A stretch of 64,000 bases of DNA from Rallus limicola (taxonomy: Eukaryota > Chordata > Aves > Gruiformes > Rallidae): the NCBI GenBank assembly GCA_022605955.1, contig JAKCOZ010000001.1, positions 99,294,211 to 99,358,210 of the forward strand, written 5' to 3'. The notes under the pieces are model-generated. The model was not told the DNA's origin. It ran no database searches and was given only the letters and a program-made list of their open reading frames with translations. The position numbers and the translations under genes are program-made. Shown piece after piece: positions 24,672 to 37,904 of the stretch (position 1 is the first letter of the stretch; each line of letters opens with the position of its first letter).

Positions 24672-25604
24672 ATATGATAATCAAGGTTTAAATATATTTA
24701 GATTTAGTGGCACGGTGTCTAGTTCAATACTTATCTGGCTGCTTCTGAATTGAAGAGGAATTGTACCAATTATAATTCTACTATAATACATATAATTATT
24801 TAGGATTTCTTAACCTAAGAGAAAAAAAAAAAAACAGATTCAGTGTTAATCTTCAAATAAAAAGCTATTAAAACTTAAATTTGCATGTAAACCAGGTCAT
24901 ATTCTCTCAAATTTATAACTATAGTGTTATTAATAAAGAAAACCCAAAACCCTGAAGAGAAGGCAGATTCAATTTTTTCAGAAGTTGGATCAGTCTAAAA
25001 TAAATGTTGATTTGATTAACTGAAGATGCTGGTTTTCCTGGAGATACCAAAAAAAAGACACAAATATTTGTTATTCTATTTCCAGTGAACAATTTATCTC
25101 TATAACCCTGGAGAATTCTACTATTGGTATTCAACTATACCTCAATCTTTCTGACAAATAGTATTCTGTGGAAATCAATAATGTTGAATGTATTAAAGAT
25201 GTATAGCAATTGTTATTTGAGTAAACTGTGCAACTTCAAAGTGTTCTACAAGTTCAGAAAACTTCTTATTTTGCAAAATCAAAACACTTCTGCATATTTT
25301 TATGGCAATATTAACTAGGAGTTTAAAAGAAGAAAATATTCTTTTTTTTATATACATTGCTTTCTAAAATAATTACTTTTTATCCAAAAAACTGGACACT
25401 TATTTTTTACCAAAAAGATTATGGAATTTTCATCTTTGGTACTATTAAAAACAAGGCTAAGTTTTAATCTAGTGAATGAAGGTTCACGCTGTCTCTGATC
25501 CGGCATAGCAGTTTAATTAAATTGATTTTTATATACATGTGTGTGTGTCTGTGTGTGTTATTATTTATCTTTTGCATATATACTCAAATGCTGTGATGGA
25601 GTAG
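24672..25604. other. Unique AT-rich sequence with short (TG)n
   Basis: No gene. A short interrupted TG run lies at 25538-25558. The last five bases (25600-25604, AGTAG) are the left target duplication of the following LTR. Confidence 0.6.
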
Positions 25605-26790
25605 TTTCTCGGTTTTGCATAGTTGGGTGCTGAGAGAGAGAGGCCAGGGGCTGCAGAAAACAGCTGCTAGAATCAACTGCAGGCCTGCTTATGGCACCTC
25701 TGAGAATCAAATATAGGAGACAAAGACTCCACCAGAACACAGAGTGCCAGGAAGATCGCAATTTTGGCCCGTTAAGGGCATTGGGATGTCTATTTGCATA
25801 TAAATGTAAGCAGTAGACAGACAGAGGAGGCCGGGAGGGCTGGGGGTGGAGTAGGCGCCCAGGTACCCTAGAGATTGCCCCTGCAGCCCGAGGTGAAGCA
25901 CGTGGAGTAGCCAGAGGAAGAGACCCATGGAGGAGGCTTAAACCCAACCTGCCCGGTGGAGAAGCTCCACGCTGTATGGAGCCGGTGGAGACATAGAGAA
26001 GATGCCGTGACTTACGTTGAGATGAGCCCCTGCCAGCACAAGCGACCTACAGAGATAAGCCAAGCAGGTTTACTGGGGGAGGCATCATAGCCCCGTGGAG
26101 GACTGGGACTGAGAGACATTGTGATTTGTTGCTGCCAGCCATAGCAGAGATGAAGCCCGGTGGGAAGAGATTTGCCTTGGAGAAAGTTCGTGGAGGACTG
26201 GCTCTTATGGGTGAGATCCTACGGTGCAGCAGGGGGAGGTTGTGTGGAATGGATGCCCCCATCCCGGCCGAGAAGGAAACCATCTTGCAAGGGACTGACC
26301 AAAGCCCCATCTCCTAGTCCCTGCCCCCCTGTTCTGTGCTGCGAGCAGGAGAGGGGAAGAAGGGAACAAAATCATGGCTGAAAGGGAAGTCTGCTTTAGA
26401 ATGGAGGGGTGGGGGGAAGGTGTTACCGAGACCCCCATTTCCCCAGTCCCTGCCCCTCCTGGGCTGCAACCGGGAGGGAAGAAGGGAGCAAACTTCTCAC
26501 TAAAGCCTGCTAAGGACGGAGTGGTGGGGGAAAAGTGTTTGCCTGGTTGCATTTAAGATTGTTGGTTGCACTCCTGACTCTGGTTCTTTTTCACTGTTTT
26601 TCTCTTTAGTGTAATAAATTAGATAACTTTCTCTTCATTACTCTGTGTTGAGTCTGTTTTGCCCGCGTCATTAATGAGTTTGTCTCTTGAGCTGCCCAAT
26701 TATGTTATTTCTCCCCTGTCCAACTAAGAAGGGGAGTGACAGACTGATTTTGGTGGGCGTCTGGCTTTTAGCCAGGGCTCAACCACCACA
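25605..26790 (+). mobile_element. Solo LTR copy 1 (ERVL-like, 1186 bp)
   Basis: Bounded by the identical 5-bp duplications AGTAG at 25600-25604 and 26791-26795, which fix the ends. The 3' end is CAACCACCACA; the first bases TTTCTCGG are a mutated form of the TG start kept in copies 2 and 3. Promoter block: octamer ATTTGCAT (25792-25799) running straight into TATAAA (25799-25804). Polyadenylation signal AATAAA at 26613-26618. From the TATA box to the signal is about 810 bp, implying a long R region. The U5 end carries CTGGC-TTTTA-GCCAG, a small hairpin. Five-base duplications are typical of class III (ERVL) elements. There is no internal retroviral sequence on either side, so this is a recombined solo LTR. 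Open frames of 60-128 codons inside it on both strands are not genes. Confidence 0.93.
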
Positions 26791-27049
26791 AGTAGGTAAA
26801 GAAAAAAGAAGTAAAAATACTCAGGAGGAACTTCTAGCTTCCATAAATACTGTATATCTACCCTGTCAACTTGATAATATCTATCAGGGTAAAGAAGAAT
26901 CCAAGCTCCAGGCAGGGCAAAAAGAAAAGTATAGAGGAATAAACATGACTTTACTGTTGTTTTTATAGTTGTTTTAAGGTCAGTTTAGCATTTTCTTTCT
27001 CTTGACATAGTTGAATTTGTACATTATTATAATTATCCGTGTATCTTGT
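26791..27049. other. Unique spacer
   Basis: Begins with the right target duplication of LTR copy 1. Nothing else recognised. Confidence 0.55.
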
Positions 27050-27087
27050 TGTGGTGGTTTAGCCCTGGCTAAAAGCCAGACACCCAG
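27050..27087 (-). mobile_element. Inverted sliver of LTR 3' end
   Basis: TGTGGTGGTTTAGCCCTGGC, continuing through TAAAAGCCAGACACCC, is the reverse complement of the last 37-38 bases of the solo-LTR family, including its terminal CCACCACA. It lies 259 bp after LTR copy 1 in the opposite orientation, and LTR similarity ends abruptly at about 27087. No other LTR sequence surrounds it. Confidence 0.85.
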
Positions 27088-27651
27088 AAAAGTTTTATGA
27101 AGTATTTTGAAGGTTTGATTTTTTTAGAGTTTTCATACACAAATATAGGGCTTGATTTCACTACTACACATGGATACAGTATGTGAAACACTAATTCGTT
27201 TATCAGGTTGGACAATCAATCTGACATTGAATGATACAGTAGAAATCTGTATTCTTTAAATAGCCAGGCATAACTTAATGAACTGATATCTGACAACTAA
27301 ATACACATTCCTTTAAACATGATTTAGATAAACATCTGAGGACCTTCAATTCTATCTGCAAAGACAAATTGATACACTTAAAAACCTGCCATATTATTCT
27401 AGGTAAGCTTGATTTACCATGTAATTAGCAGTTCTGTTTATTTAACAATATAACAGTAATGACAATGGATTCATTTTTTTTCTGAAATATAGGGCTTTTT
27501 TCTTCCCAAGGTACTACATCATGTGTTTCCTGTAAATAACTTCAGCTGACATTTCACATTTTCATAAGTGTAAACCTCAAAGAGTATCAGGAAACCCCAT
27601 AAGAAAGGTATCATGAAGTTAGACAATATGAATGAATTGCTTTATAGACTT
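27088..27651. other. Unique non-coding sequence
   Basis: Nothing recognised. Confidence 0.55.
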
Positions 27652-27871
27652 TGAAATTATAATTTCACTTCATCTCACATTTCACTACAAGTTTACAAGC
27701 TAGCCAAGTAGGCTAGTAAGCACACAGGCTTCTTTCTGCAAAGGATGATGCCTTAGATTAGTCACTAGTTAACTTAGTGACTAGCTTTGACTAAAAATAT
27801 AGCTATTAAATAGCTAAAATTAAATAATCTTGTTATTTAGAATATTAGCAAAATATTTAGAATATTTTGCT
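27652..27871. repeat. Cluster of five inverted repeats
   Basis: Five hairpin-capable repeats in 220 bp. They are: a perfect 16-base palindrome TGAAATTATAATTTCA (27652-27667); CTAGCC/GGCTAG with 5-base loop (27700-27716); TAGTCACTA/TAGTGACTA with 7-base loop (27759-27783); TAGCTATT/AATAGCTA with 1-base spacer (27800-27816); and AGCAAAATATT/AATATTTTGCT with 3-base loop (27847-27871). The arms differ in sequence, so this is not one repeat copied. No gene frame spans them. Confidence 0.8.
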
Positions 27872-30800
27872 TTCTCGATCAGATTCCATTCTCATTTCAG
27901 ACAGGGAGTGTTTTCCTTTTTTTAGTATTATTTATGAAAAAAAAAAAATGAAATGATGGAAATGTTTTTCTCTATTGCTCTTCTTACAGTTCTGGTTATA
28001 AGACCTGAATAATAAGCACCTTTTCTGTTCTCATGTTTCACCTTGACTCTGACAATATATAGGAGAAAAACACCACACGCAGCTCAGAGACCTTTAAATA
28101 TTCTCTTTGATAAAAAGAAGTTTAAGAATATTGGGACAGATTGAGCAATGATGAAGCTCAGTTAATGTGACAATGTTTATAGATTTCAAGTTACTGTAAT
28201 TCACTTAGAAGTATATCAGGCAAGAGAAGTGGTTTTGCAAATGACTAGGCATCATAAATTGATTTCCAATGGTCATTTCTTACATATGATTGACAAAACA
28301 TTATGCGTTTTGCACTTGTTTTTTTGCACAGGTAATTTTCACAATCTGAAAACAAAAGAAATAAACCCCCCAAGCTATAAAAACAAGAAGAAAGCAATCT
28401 ACACAGCATTTGGGTTCCTGAATCAGTTTACTTCTATAGTTATTTTCTTACCTTATAATTTTAAACAGCTACCACTATTTTTACATGTTATTTTTTATGG
28501 AAGCAAAGAATCTAGGGTTAAGAAAAAGCTCTCCTGACTTTAGAGTTGAATTATAATTACTTGGATTTATGGTTAGTTTATAATTCACTTCAGATAGTAT
28601 AATGAAGTGAGACAAAAATCAGAGGCTATTTGAGCTAGAAGATATGTCAACACCTTGGGGTTACAGACATTTAGGAAGTGGGTTTGAATTATCACTTGGG
28701 GAAGGATGGGGACGTAAGATATCAGTGAAAGAACTTGGGTCAGGAAGAGTGGACAGACAGGTGGTAATCACAATAAGCAGCTGCATTACGTACCCTAAAG
28801 ATGTATGCGTGGGGTACAGCAGAAGGTCATCTGCTAAGGAGGGAAGAACATGAGTGGTTTAAAAGGTGATCTGAAGAGAAAAGTGAAAAGATGAAGATGG
28901 TGTCTATAAAGAAGCAACTCTGAAAAGGTAAAAATCCCCAAAACCCAGACAACAAAAACCTGAAACCTTTATATACAGGGAATACTTTCATCTGCAAGTG
29001 ATTCTTCATGCACTAGACATAAATAATTTAGCATGAGAGAGAGGCGCAGGGTATTGTATGTGAAATTTTTCAAGACTTATATGTATTCTGCTTGAGTTGA
29101 TCCAGATCTACAAAAAGTCATTTCTAATTTCAGCAACTGTAATTGACATGTTATATGAGACAAAGGGATTTTCCTATCTGATGAGAAAAATTTTTGATCC
29201 AAGTTATTGTAGGATGGCTTGGTTTTTTTTCACTTTTTTACTTATTCAAACAGATTTCTGGATTAAATTCACAACAACATAAACTTCCAAAATTAAAGTA
29301 AAATTAGCATTATGCCTAGATTTAAGAGACAGGTAAGATGTTTTCCTGTTGAAAGATGACCATTGTTCTCTGAAATATTCAACAAATCTTTGCTCCATTA
29401 GGCTTTACATTGTGAGTTACATGCTGTATGTGCAGTGTCTTTCAGACTATACTTGCAAGGCTGCATTTATTTATCATTAAGATATCAGAAAAGACAGACA
29501 CAGAAACATAAAAGACAGACATAACAGACACAGAAAGAAAATAATATACCATCAAGGTCTTCATCACTGCAGTGTATGCTTCAGAAAGGTGACACGAGGT
29601 GCTACTACTCTTGTGTATAACTAACCATACAGTTAAAAAGCAATGCCAAAATCATGCTTTCAGTTAATCCACAAATGCCAGTGTATTTGGCTCATGTGAA
29701 CATTCCCAGTCTCCTTGCTGGCCAATACTTTGTGGTGCACTAAACTCTTTCAAGTGATATTTAGCCTGGCGTGGAACCAGGGTCTGCAGTTGGTGACAGT
29801 GGTATTTTCCACTTCATACTGCTCCTGCCAAAACTGGTGTTGTTAAACTGTTGAAAAATATAAATGATATTAAAATTCTGAACTCTGCAGCATGGGATAG
29901 ATTTTTACCACGGACAATTTGGAGGAATTCAGCTTGCTCTAAAATGAAATCTGTGGCATTTTTTGATTGCAGAAAGTTGCAGTGGTGAAGTAAGGAAAGA
30001 ACTGGTTCTGGAGGGGGAATAATGAGTAGTTTTTGGTTGGTCTAACATGTATGTGAATAGGAATAAGCTGCTTTTGAGGCAAAAGAATGATTGCTTTAAT
30101 TATTATTTTTACTGTGGGCAGTAAACCTTGAAATGTGTGTGTTTGGGGGGGTTGAAATATATTTAGATCCATGACAGTATATTTTGGCACCTTGAAAAGA
30201 CACCTATGAGAATGCATTGTTTTAAGGACAAAGATTTTGATATGAGAGAAATATGTTGTTATTATTATGTAAATTACATAGATATAAGTATCAAAAGGAA
30301 TATATTATATATACATCTTGGGATACATGTTCAACATGGTTTAATATATAAATTAGATGGCTTGTTTGATATGAATGAATGATCTTTGAAATTAAACCAC
30401 TTTTGAAGCTGTGATTTTGTGGAGGCTTTCCCAAGACCAACATCTGTTGCTTAGCTGGTTCTGACAGAACTTGAAGAATGTGGACACATAAAGGGTAACA
30501 AATTCCCCATAAAGTTTACTTGTGTACCGATAATTTGTTTATGTAAAAAAATAATATTAACTTCACCTTTTGATTGTCTTCAAGATAAAAAGCAGCCAGA
30601 TTTGAATGTTTAAGATTACTTATTTAATAATTGGCCTCTGTTAATTTCAGTTTAACCTGATTTATTCTGGTTCAAAGCTCCATTTGATAATGTTACCTAT
30701 TGTTACAGAGGGACAATTCACAATAACTACAAAGTTTCACTCTTACTGTAATTTTTTATTTCCTGTCTTTGATAAATATATACTATATCAAAGATGATAT

Positions 30801-33800
30801 GTTGTGTCTCCTTATATGAGTTTTTAAAATTTCTAAACTCAAAATGCATAAATGAATTCTTTTTGCATATTTCTCACTTCATGGTAAATATAGATATGTG
30901 GTAAGGAAAATACATAATTACTGTTCTCTAATGAAAAAAAAGTAAAACTAGTTTTGGGGTTTTTTTTCAGCTAGTGACAAGCTTCATGTATGAGTACTTC
31001 CATTTTCATAGTTGTTGGAAATGTATTTTTCTATTTCATTTTCAGCAACACAATTTAGATGAGGGCAGTTTCATGTCTGTGTTAAAAGCTTCCAAGTGTG
31101 TGAATTTGTTGGTACAGTGTGCATTTATAGTCCTGTCAAAAGCTTAGATTTGTGAGTCATTAATATGTATATAATGACTTTTTAGATCCATTAAAATCTA
31201 CATTACAGTCTATTAAATCAGGTCATTGTACTTTTCTGGGGGTAATTTTTATTAAAATTTCATCAATATTACTGATAGGTAATGACCAGAAGTTTCAAAG
31301 ACAGCCTAGAGTTTAGAAAAGATGTGTATCTAACCTTTATAGCCATGCATCAGGACTCTACTGTACTTATATCCCACTCATTTCAGTAAGCACATGTTTG
31401 ATATAAACTGTTTTCCTAAGTAATGACATTAAGTGGAACCCTCACATCTGAAACCAGTAGTGGATTGAAATTATTGACATACATAAAAATACACGATGGT
31501 GGGTGCAATAAAAACCTATATAATTAAAACTTTGACGGACTAAACACTGATTCATACTTTGGTGGCAGATCATGCCTTTTCTCTCGTGAAGAAGCTCATA
31601 TATATCTTCATGTATTTTTAATTTCAATTTATGTTTTTATGTGTCAGTTTTACAATTTCACTTAATAAGAAAATATTAATATTTCATAGAAATAATTTCC
31701 TAGGCATTAATTTCTATTCTTCAAAACATGGTGAAGGTTAAAAAAAACCCTTAGAACTCTTCAGAGACCTTCCCTCTTTCTATCATCATAAAATTAATGC
31801 TTTACAATTCAGGCTTTATGCTTTGACATGGTTGTACTCAGCAAAGTACAGGACACTTAACACCAGCTAATATTATGCAACAGGTTAAAATAAGCTTGTT
31901 GCAGCATTCCCCCCACCCTCCCCCAGAAGTCAATGACCTATTTGTAGATCTGCATCAAATAATAGTTCAACATTAAATAAAAATATTAAAAAGATAAAGA
32001 TTTTAAAGCCAGTCAATCTATGGGTAGGTTTATTTTATCTACAAGGTTATCATCCCTAATCTCAGCAAGCCTTACTTCTGAAGACATTGCCACTATGTCT
32101 TCCTCATTGTATATTTAAAATTTAAATAAATATTTACTCTCCAAATATTCCTTCTGAAACTTCTTTCTATTCCCATTAAGCACAATTAGTTCCTGTCCTG
32201 TCATTTTGTCTGATCGAAAGTCATCATGTTATTAGTTATTTTTTTCCAATTACTTTTAAAAAACAAAATTATTTCTCTACCACTTATTAATTGGTCTGTC
32301 TTTTCTTAATGAACTGCTTTGCTCTAAGCAGACTTCTGTCTTTGAGCATCACCCCCCTGTGTTCTAGGAGTTCAGAAACTGGTTTAAAATCTTGTGCAAC
32401 TTTTGGAATCAATGTAGAAGTTATATGAATTTTTGTGGGTACATGTCAGATCTCTACCTCTTTAGAGATTTTACTAAAAGGTAGCACAAACTGTAAAAAT
32501 TAACTGTTCGAACTGCTGGCCAAGCCACATTTAATCCCATAGGAAATAATTAGTGCTAATATGTTATAGTCAGTGATCACACATTACAGCACTAATAAGT
32601 GTTTTTGAGAAAGGTTTCTAGCTCTTCTTCCAAATGAGCTGACAAGTCTATTCTTGTGATAAAAGCAAGTTCAATAAAGCTAAATATGGATCCCAACTGC
32701 CATAGCTTGCTTTCTGGAGAAGTTTGCTGGCAGTGTATTGCTGGCTTCACTACTTCTCAGTAGTTTATGAAGTAATCTGTAGAATGTAGAACATGTATAA
32801 AATTATCTCTTCTTGAAAAACTATCATGGAAGACTGCTGGCATATTTAGGTCAACCCATGCATTTTGGTATTTTATATTTGCAGTGTCTTGTTTTCTTTT
32901 GTCAGTTATAGTGATGTTTCTTGTATCTTGATTATTTTTCAAAGTTCTTCAAAATTTCTACAATGTTAGGACAGCAATTCTTGTCAGACTGAAATAAATG
33001 TGAAATAACTTCTTGTGATTATGCTTTGGTAGGAGAATGTGATTACAGGTATTTTGGCAGAACATTTACACATGATGTGCAAGTTATTAGTTTGGAAATC
33101 TCTGCAGTTTAATTTTGACCATAATTTAAAAAAAAAAAAATAAAAATCTTCCATTTATGTATACCTAAAATCAGAATTTGAACCATGTATAGGGTATGCA
33201 TGAAATGAAATGTTTTTTGAAATATCATGCTTGAAATCTAACAAATACAATGCTAAAATTATTTTGCTTACTTCTTTTTTTGATGTCTAGAGACTTGATG
33301 ATAGATGATTGAAGTCCAATAATATTTTCACCTTGAAAACTGTAGATGGGACATTTCCTTCAAAAATTTTGATTTATGAAATGATATATCAGGGTTGAGT
33401 TTGATGAATTTTCAAAGATTTTCCAAACTTTGACATTTTTACATAATTTTTAATATTAAAAGATATTTTTACATATTTTTAAATGGTTCTTATTTAAAAT
33501 TCAGGTAGGAGCAGTTTTGACTTTTTCCATAAAATACATTCTTTACATTAGTATGCAATTTATTCAATAGTACGTATTAGATTAAAAAAAAAAAAAATCC
33601 AGTATTTTTCATTTCAAAAATAATTTTTCCCAGAATTATAGCATTTTTGAGAGGAAAAGAATATTCTAAGTACATTTACCTTATTGCATTTTAGCTTCAA
33701 ATATTTGTTTTGCTTTATTTTTCTGTTTTCAGAACATAAACTCATCCCTTGTTTCTTCACTTCTTTCAGATCTGTAGTAAAATTCATCTTTCTCTTGTAG

Positions 33801-34417
33801 TGAAGTGTACCTGCATCTCCCTTTTTTCTATGCACTTTTTACTGTTCCAATTTAGCAATTGTTATTTGATTTAGAAAGATGCCTCTGTGAATATGTGCTT
33901 TTTATTCCATTATGTCCTCCATTTGAATGTAATAATCTTTCTTCAGAGAAATAATCTTAATCCCACTTTCAGCATCTGTTGTATTTTAGAAAAATGATCA
34001 TACCTGTGAAACTGAATTTTATGTATTACTTGCACACTTTTTCTGAATATTTAATATTACATTTGTAGCCATAATGATGTTTTCATTGCTGGATATCTAC
34101 ATCAATATTTGTTTTTTATATGGTGTTTAATAATGCTTAATATTTTTTTATGTGCGTATTTTCTATTTCTCTACAGGTAAATCTTAGTTTAATTTAACAA
34201 AAGAATAATCTCATTGTCTAAATCTTGCTTGTCTCTGCCTCTTTTCTTAATTATACTTTTATAGATGCTTTAACCTCAAGATTCTCCTATATATGAGTCA
34301 ATGATCTTTAAAGAATGGGGGCAGGGAGGCGGTATATGGTGATGTCTATAACTTGGACAGTAATCATTTCTTTATAAAACTAGCACCTGAAATTGTAGCA
34401 GTTGTGCACTTCAACAG
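27872..34417. other. Long unique AT-rich non-coding stretch
   Basis: About 6.5 kb with no gene, RNA gene or transposon recognised. The patches 28620-28850 and 29690-29850 are less AT-rich and more complex, but unidentified. Short T-runs with GGG (30955-30968) and C-runs (31910-31924) are simple sequence. Frames up to about 100 codons (28229-28537 plus; 29939-30217 minus) carry no recognisable domain. Confidence 0.5.
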
Positions 34418-34520
34418 ACTAAAAAAACCCCCAACAAACCGAAAAAAACTAATACAAAAAAAACCAAAAACAAAAACAAAAAAACAACAAAACAATACCA
34501 AAAAGAAAACAAATCAAAAG
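34418..34520 (+). repeat. A-rich/AC low-complexity tract
   Basis: AAAAAAACCCCCAACAAACC followed by irregular AAAAC and AAAAACAAA units. The complementary form of the G/T tracts found elsewhere. A 61-codon frame of Lys/Thr/Asn repeats here is an artefact. Confidence 0.9.
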
Positions 34521-36149
34521 TTGTTTAAATCCATGTAAACAGGTAAAACAGTTCTATTCCAAAGAACAAAAAGTTCTCCTGCAGTGTGTGTTAACACAGC
34601 TCCCATGGTCATCCTTATGCCAGAATTTGAATCTGAATATAATTAGTCTAACTTAATAGTGGCTTTGTGTATAATTAATTATATTATCAATCTGTCTCTT
34701 TAATGTTGGCTTGCATTTACACATTTTTACTTTATTAGCTGAAGAATGAGGAATATAAAAACCTGTGTATTCTTTCCTTGGAGTTCAAAACTTCCAACAG
34801 TTTTGGACTCATGGGGAGAACACACAAGCAGGAAAGACTGCAGCTAAATGTAATTAGGAAACATACTTTGATTTCTTCCAAAAAAAATATTTCAACAGTT
34901 CTGTTGGCTATCATTTTAATTACTGTGATCTTAACAAAAAGCAGGATGTTTTCATGTGAGGAAAAGCTGTGAGGAAAATGTTTGGATAAATGTGTAAATA
35001 TCACTTTGATTTGTGTTTTCTGTTTGTTCATTTTGTTTTTACAGGGCAGATAACCCCATAAATATTATGCTTTCATGTATACCCTACTCAGTCCTCTATC
35101 TTTGCTGCTGTGTCCACAAGCTGCCCATCCTCTTTCATACTCTAAATTTATACTTTTCAGTAGAGAGGCCTTATCTCTAATTGGAGTGAATGGGTTTGTG
35201 AAAGTGCTGGATTAAAAGTGTGGTGCTCTTCAGTTGTCATCTATGCTCTTTTAATAGTAAAATATGCTAAATTGTATTACGGACTACAGTTTCATGTACC
35301 TTGAATAAAAGAATTTTCCATGAACTGTGACGTAGAGCACTTACACTGATGGGTCAGAGCACAGCACTAACAGTTCCAGGCTTACTGTTAAAAACTAGGT
35401 ACGTAGAATTAGTATCAGGAATTACAGGAATCTACTGTTCAGTCAGCTAGCCACCGCTGCCTCCCTTTAAGGTCTGCAGTGAGAAAAAGACAATTAATCA
35501 CAACCTAACACAGAAGCTTAAGATATATCAGAATATAAAGGGAACTGTAGACAGAGACATAGACAGCTGCTAACACTTGACCTTCACTGAGATGAATTCT
35601 TTCTCAAGCTATCCTCAACATTTACATCAATTTTATCTTAAAACAGATTTTAGCATGGTCTAACCACTTGATAATTCAAACAGTGTTTGTGCAGTACCAA
35701 AGATCTCAGACTGTGCCACCTGGACTGTTTATCTCTTTCCTCAAAAGCACAGAAAGGATCTATAGCAGAAAGCAGCTGAATGCAACGACTCACACACATC
35801 ACTGCTTACACCTGCTTTTTGTATTTACCCCTCTGGGATTATGGCTACCATCTCTTTCTTATACCTCCTAGGGTTTCTGCTGTGGCTGTTCCCTTCACTT
35901 GTAGGTATTCTAGCTCAGACACCTGTTCTTTTTCCTTTTCATGCAGGCTGGTCTCTGACGTACTAGGTCAGTGAGGGGGCTATACAACAGCATCAGTATC
36001 TCTGCTGGTAGAGTTCAAGAAGTTTCCTTCAGGCAGTGTTGCTATAAGAAAAGGATCTATGGATGGTGTGAACATCACCCCAAAAAAGCACAACAAAGCA
36101 GGAAAGCAAGAGTTTTGCTAGGATACTGATTCGATGTTGTTTGACTGTT
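34521..36149. other. Unique non-coding sequence
   Basis: Nothing recognised with confidence. Small frames overlap on both strands without family resemblance. Confidence 0.5.
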
Positions 36150-36292
36150 CCACTGCATTTTGCCAGTGATAAAGATACAGAGAGGTACACTGCCTGCCTA
36201 AGGTCCTCCAGGAGTAATACAAGGACTAGATTACCAGTCTTGTGAGTCATCACTCAGTTATTTGTCTAATAAACCGTGATGCCTCTCTGAAG
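36150..36292 (-). mobile_element. Probable ancient MIR/L2-type fragment
   Basis: Read on the minus strand, the order of words resembles the shared MIR/L2 text known from amniote genomes. GAGGCATCACGGTTTATTAG stands where a 'gtggtctagtgg' word is expected, followed by GATGACTCACAAGACTGG, TAATCTAGTCCTTG, GGAGGACCTTAGGCAGGCAG, then TACCTCTCTGTATCTTTATC. Similarity is spread over about 140 bp with many substitutions, as expected for an element older than birds. The family cannot be decided by eye. Confidence 0.55.
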
Positions 36293-37904
36293 CAAAATAA
36301 TTAAAGACTGTGGCATGATGTGTATTAAAAAAAATAAAAATCTAAGCTAAATCATCTTTTTTTCATTTAATTAATTTTTTACCAGGATGCACATTTACAA
36401 TTTAGCATTATCCTATCTGGAAACTTTTCCTGAAAATCTTCAGTAATTTCAGCACAAAGATAAATTAAACAAAAACACCCCACTGCTCTGCACTGAAGAA
36501 TTTGAGAACTTAATGAGGAATAAAACATGTATTACAACTTAGGATGTATACCGTTACATCGTGTAATTTTAAGGAGGCTTTTGAAGATAAATATTGATTT
36601 TTAGAATGTCATCACCATACCCATCTATATAATATAAAGATATATAACATTAAAACTTAATTCTAGAAGTATGTGGATTTTGAAGAACCTTTTGAAGGAC
36701 ATAGAAACAAATAGTATAAGATACCATATTGTTCTAGTCAGCAACACTTGTGACTGATACATGTAATAGTCATTTAATTGTGTAATTTTTTATATTCATA
36801 TGCATAATTTCATACATATATACAAAATATCCTGAGGTTTGGGGTTTTTTATCCAAAATTTGAGGATACTCATTATTTTGTATTTGATTAGATACATAGA
36901 GGGAAAAAACAATGTTTGGGGTTTTTTAATTATAAAACTATTTTCTCACTAAAACAGATTCCTTTGGGATGTCAGTTATACCATATGTCAGATTGTATGT
37001 CATACTATAAAGTATATGTGCTGTATGCATATGCTTAAAACTATTATTCTGGGTAAAAGCCATGTGATCATTCATTAGTATTTTCAACAAGTATTCTGAC
37101 TGCCAGATTTTAGAAAGAAATGTGTTTGTAGGCATAAGATTTCTTATTAATCATTATTTTAGTTTCAGTTGTTTAGTGAAGTAGGCAGTAGAAATTAAAC
37201 AAGTGTACATGCTGTGCAAAACTGATGAATCTATCTGTATGATCTTGCTCTCTAGCAAAAGAAAGGTGGATAATGTAAAATGAAAAGAATGTCCCACTTC
37301 ATCTAGAAGAACACTTGAAAAGCAGCCTGAGGTAATTGCAAAAGCTTTAATATTAAAGCATAAAAAAGATATATTGAGCACATTATATATCTCTCTAAAA
37401 ATACAGAAGATTAAATTAATAATATTTTCCCCAGATATTTGTAAAGAACTTGCATTTTTCTCTTGTTGCCCAAAGGCCTGTAGGGTACAATCCAGCAGTA
37501 GCAGCATGCATTGCTCTATGCCAGATTTTCTTCTGTAAAATTATCCATCGTTTCTAACTTGATAGAAATCATCTCACATCTATAAAACAGAGAGTGTCTA
37601 TGGACAGAAAAAGCAGAGAAATTTAAGGCTGAAATATAAGCTATGTTCTTTGTGCAAGACTATTCTATTCCTATCTGGACTAACGTTACAGGAGAGGACA
37701 ACAGCAATAATTCCTAGGGTGTCCAGGTTATAGGGTTTGTCACACAGCCTTTCACACTGTGTCACACAAAGACCATTATTGTGCTGCTGGCACACAGCTG
37801 TAGGCTCCACCAACCTCCTGTGACTATTTTGCCACATGAGGCCAAGGTTCATACTTGTTCTCGATTTTAAGCCTCTCAGTACGTGGTATGTTTTGTGACG
37901 GGAT
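36293..37904. other. Unique AT-rich non-coding sequence
   Basis: Two TTTGGGGTTTTTT tracts near 36838 and 36914. Minus-strand frames of 117 and 84 codons (37154-37507; 37598-37852) show no domain I recognise. The second adjoins the CR1 below, but its translation does not read as CR1. Confidence 0.5.
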
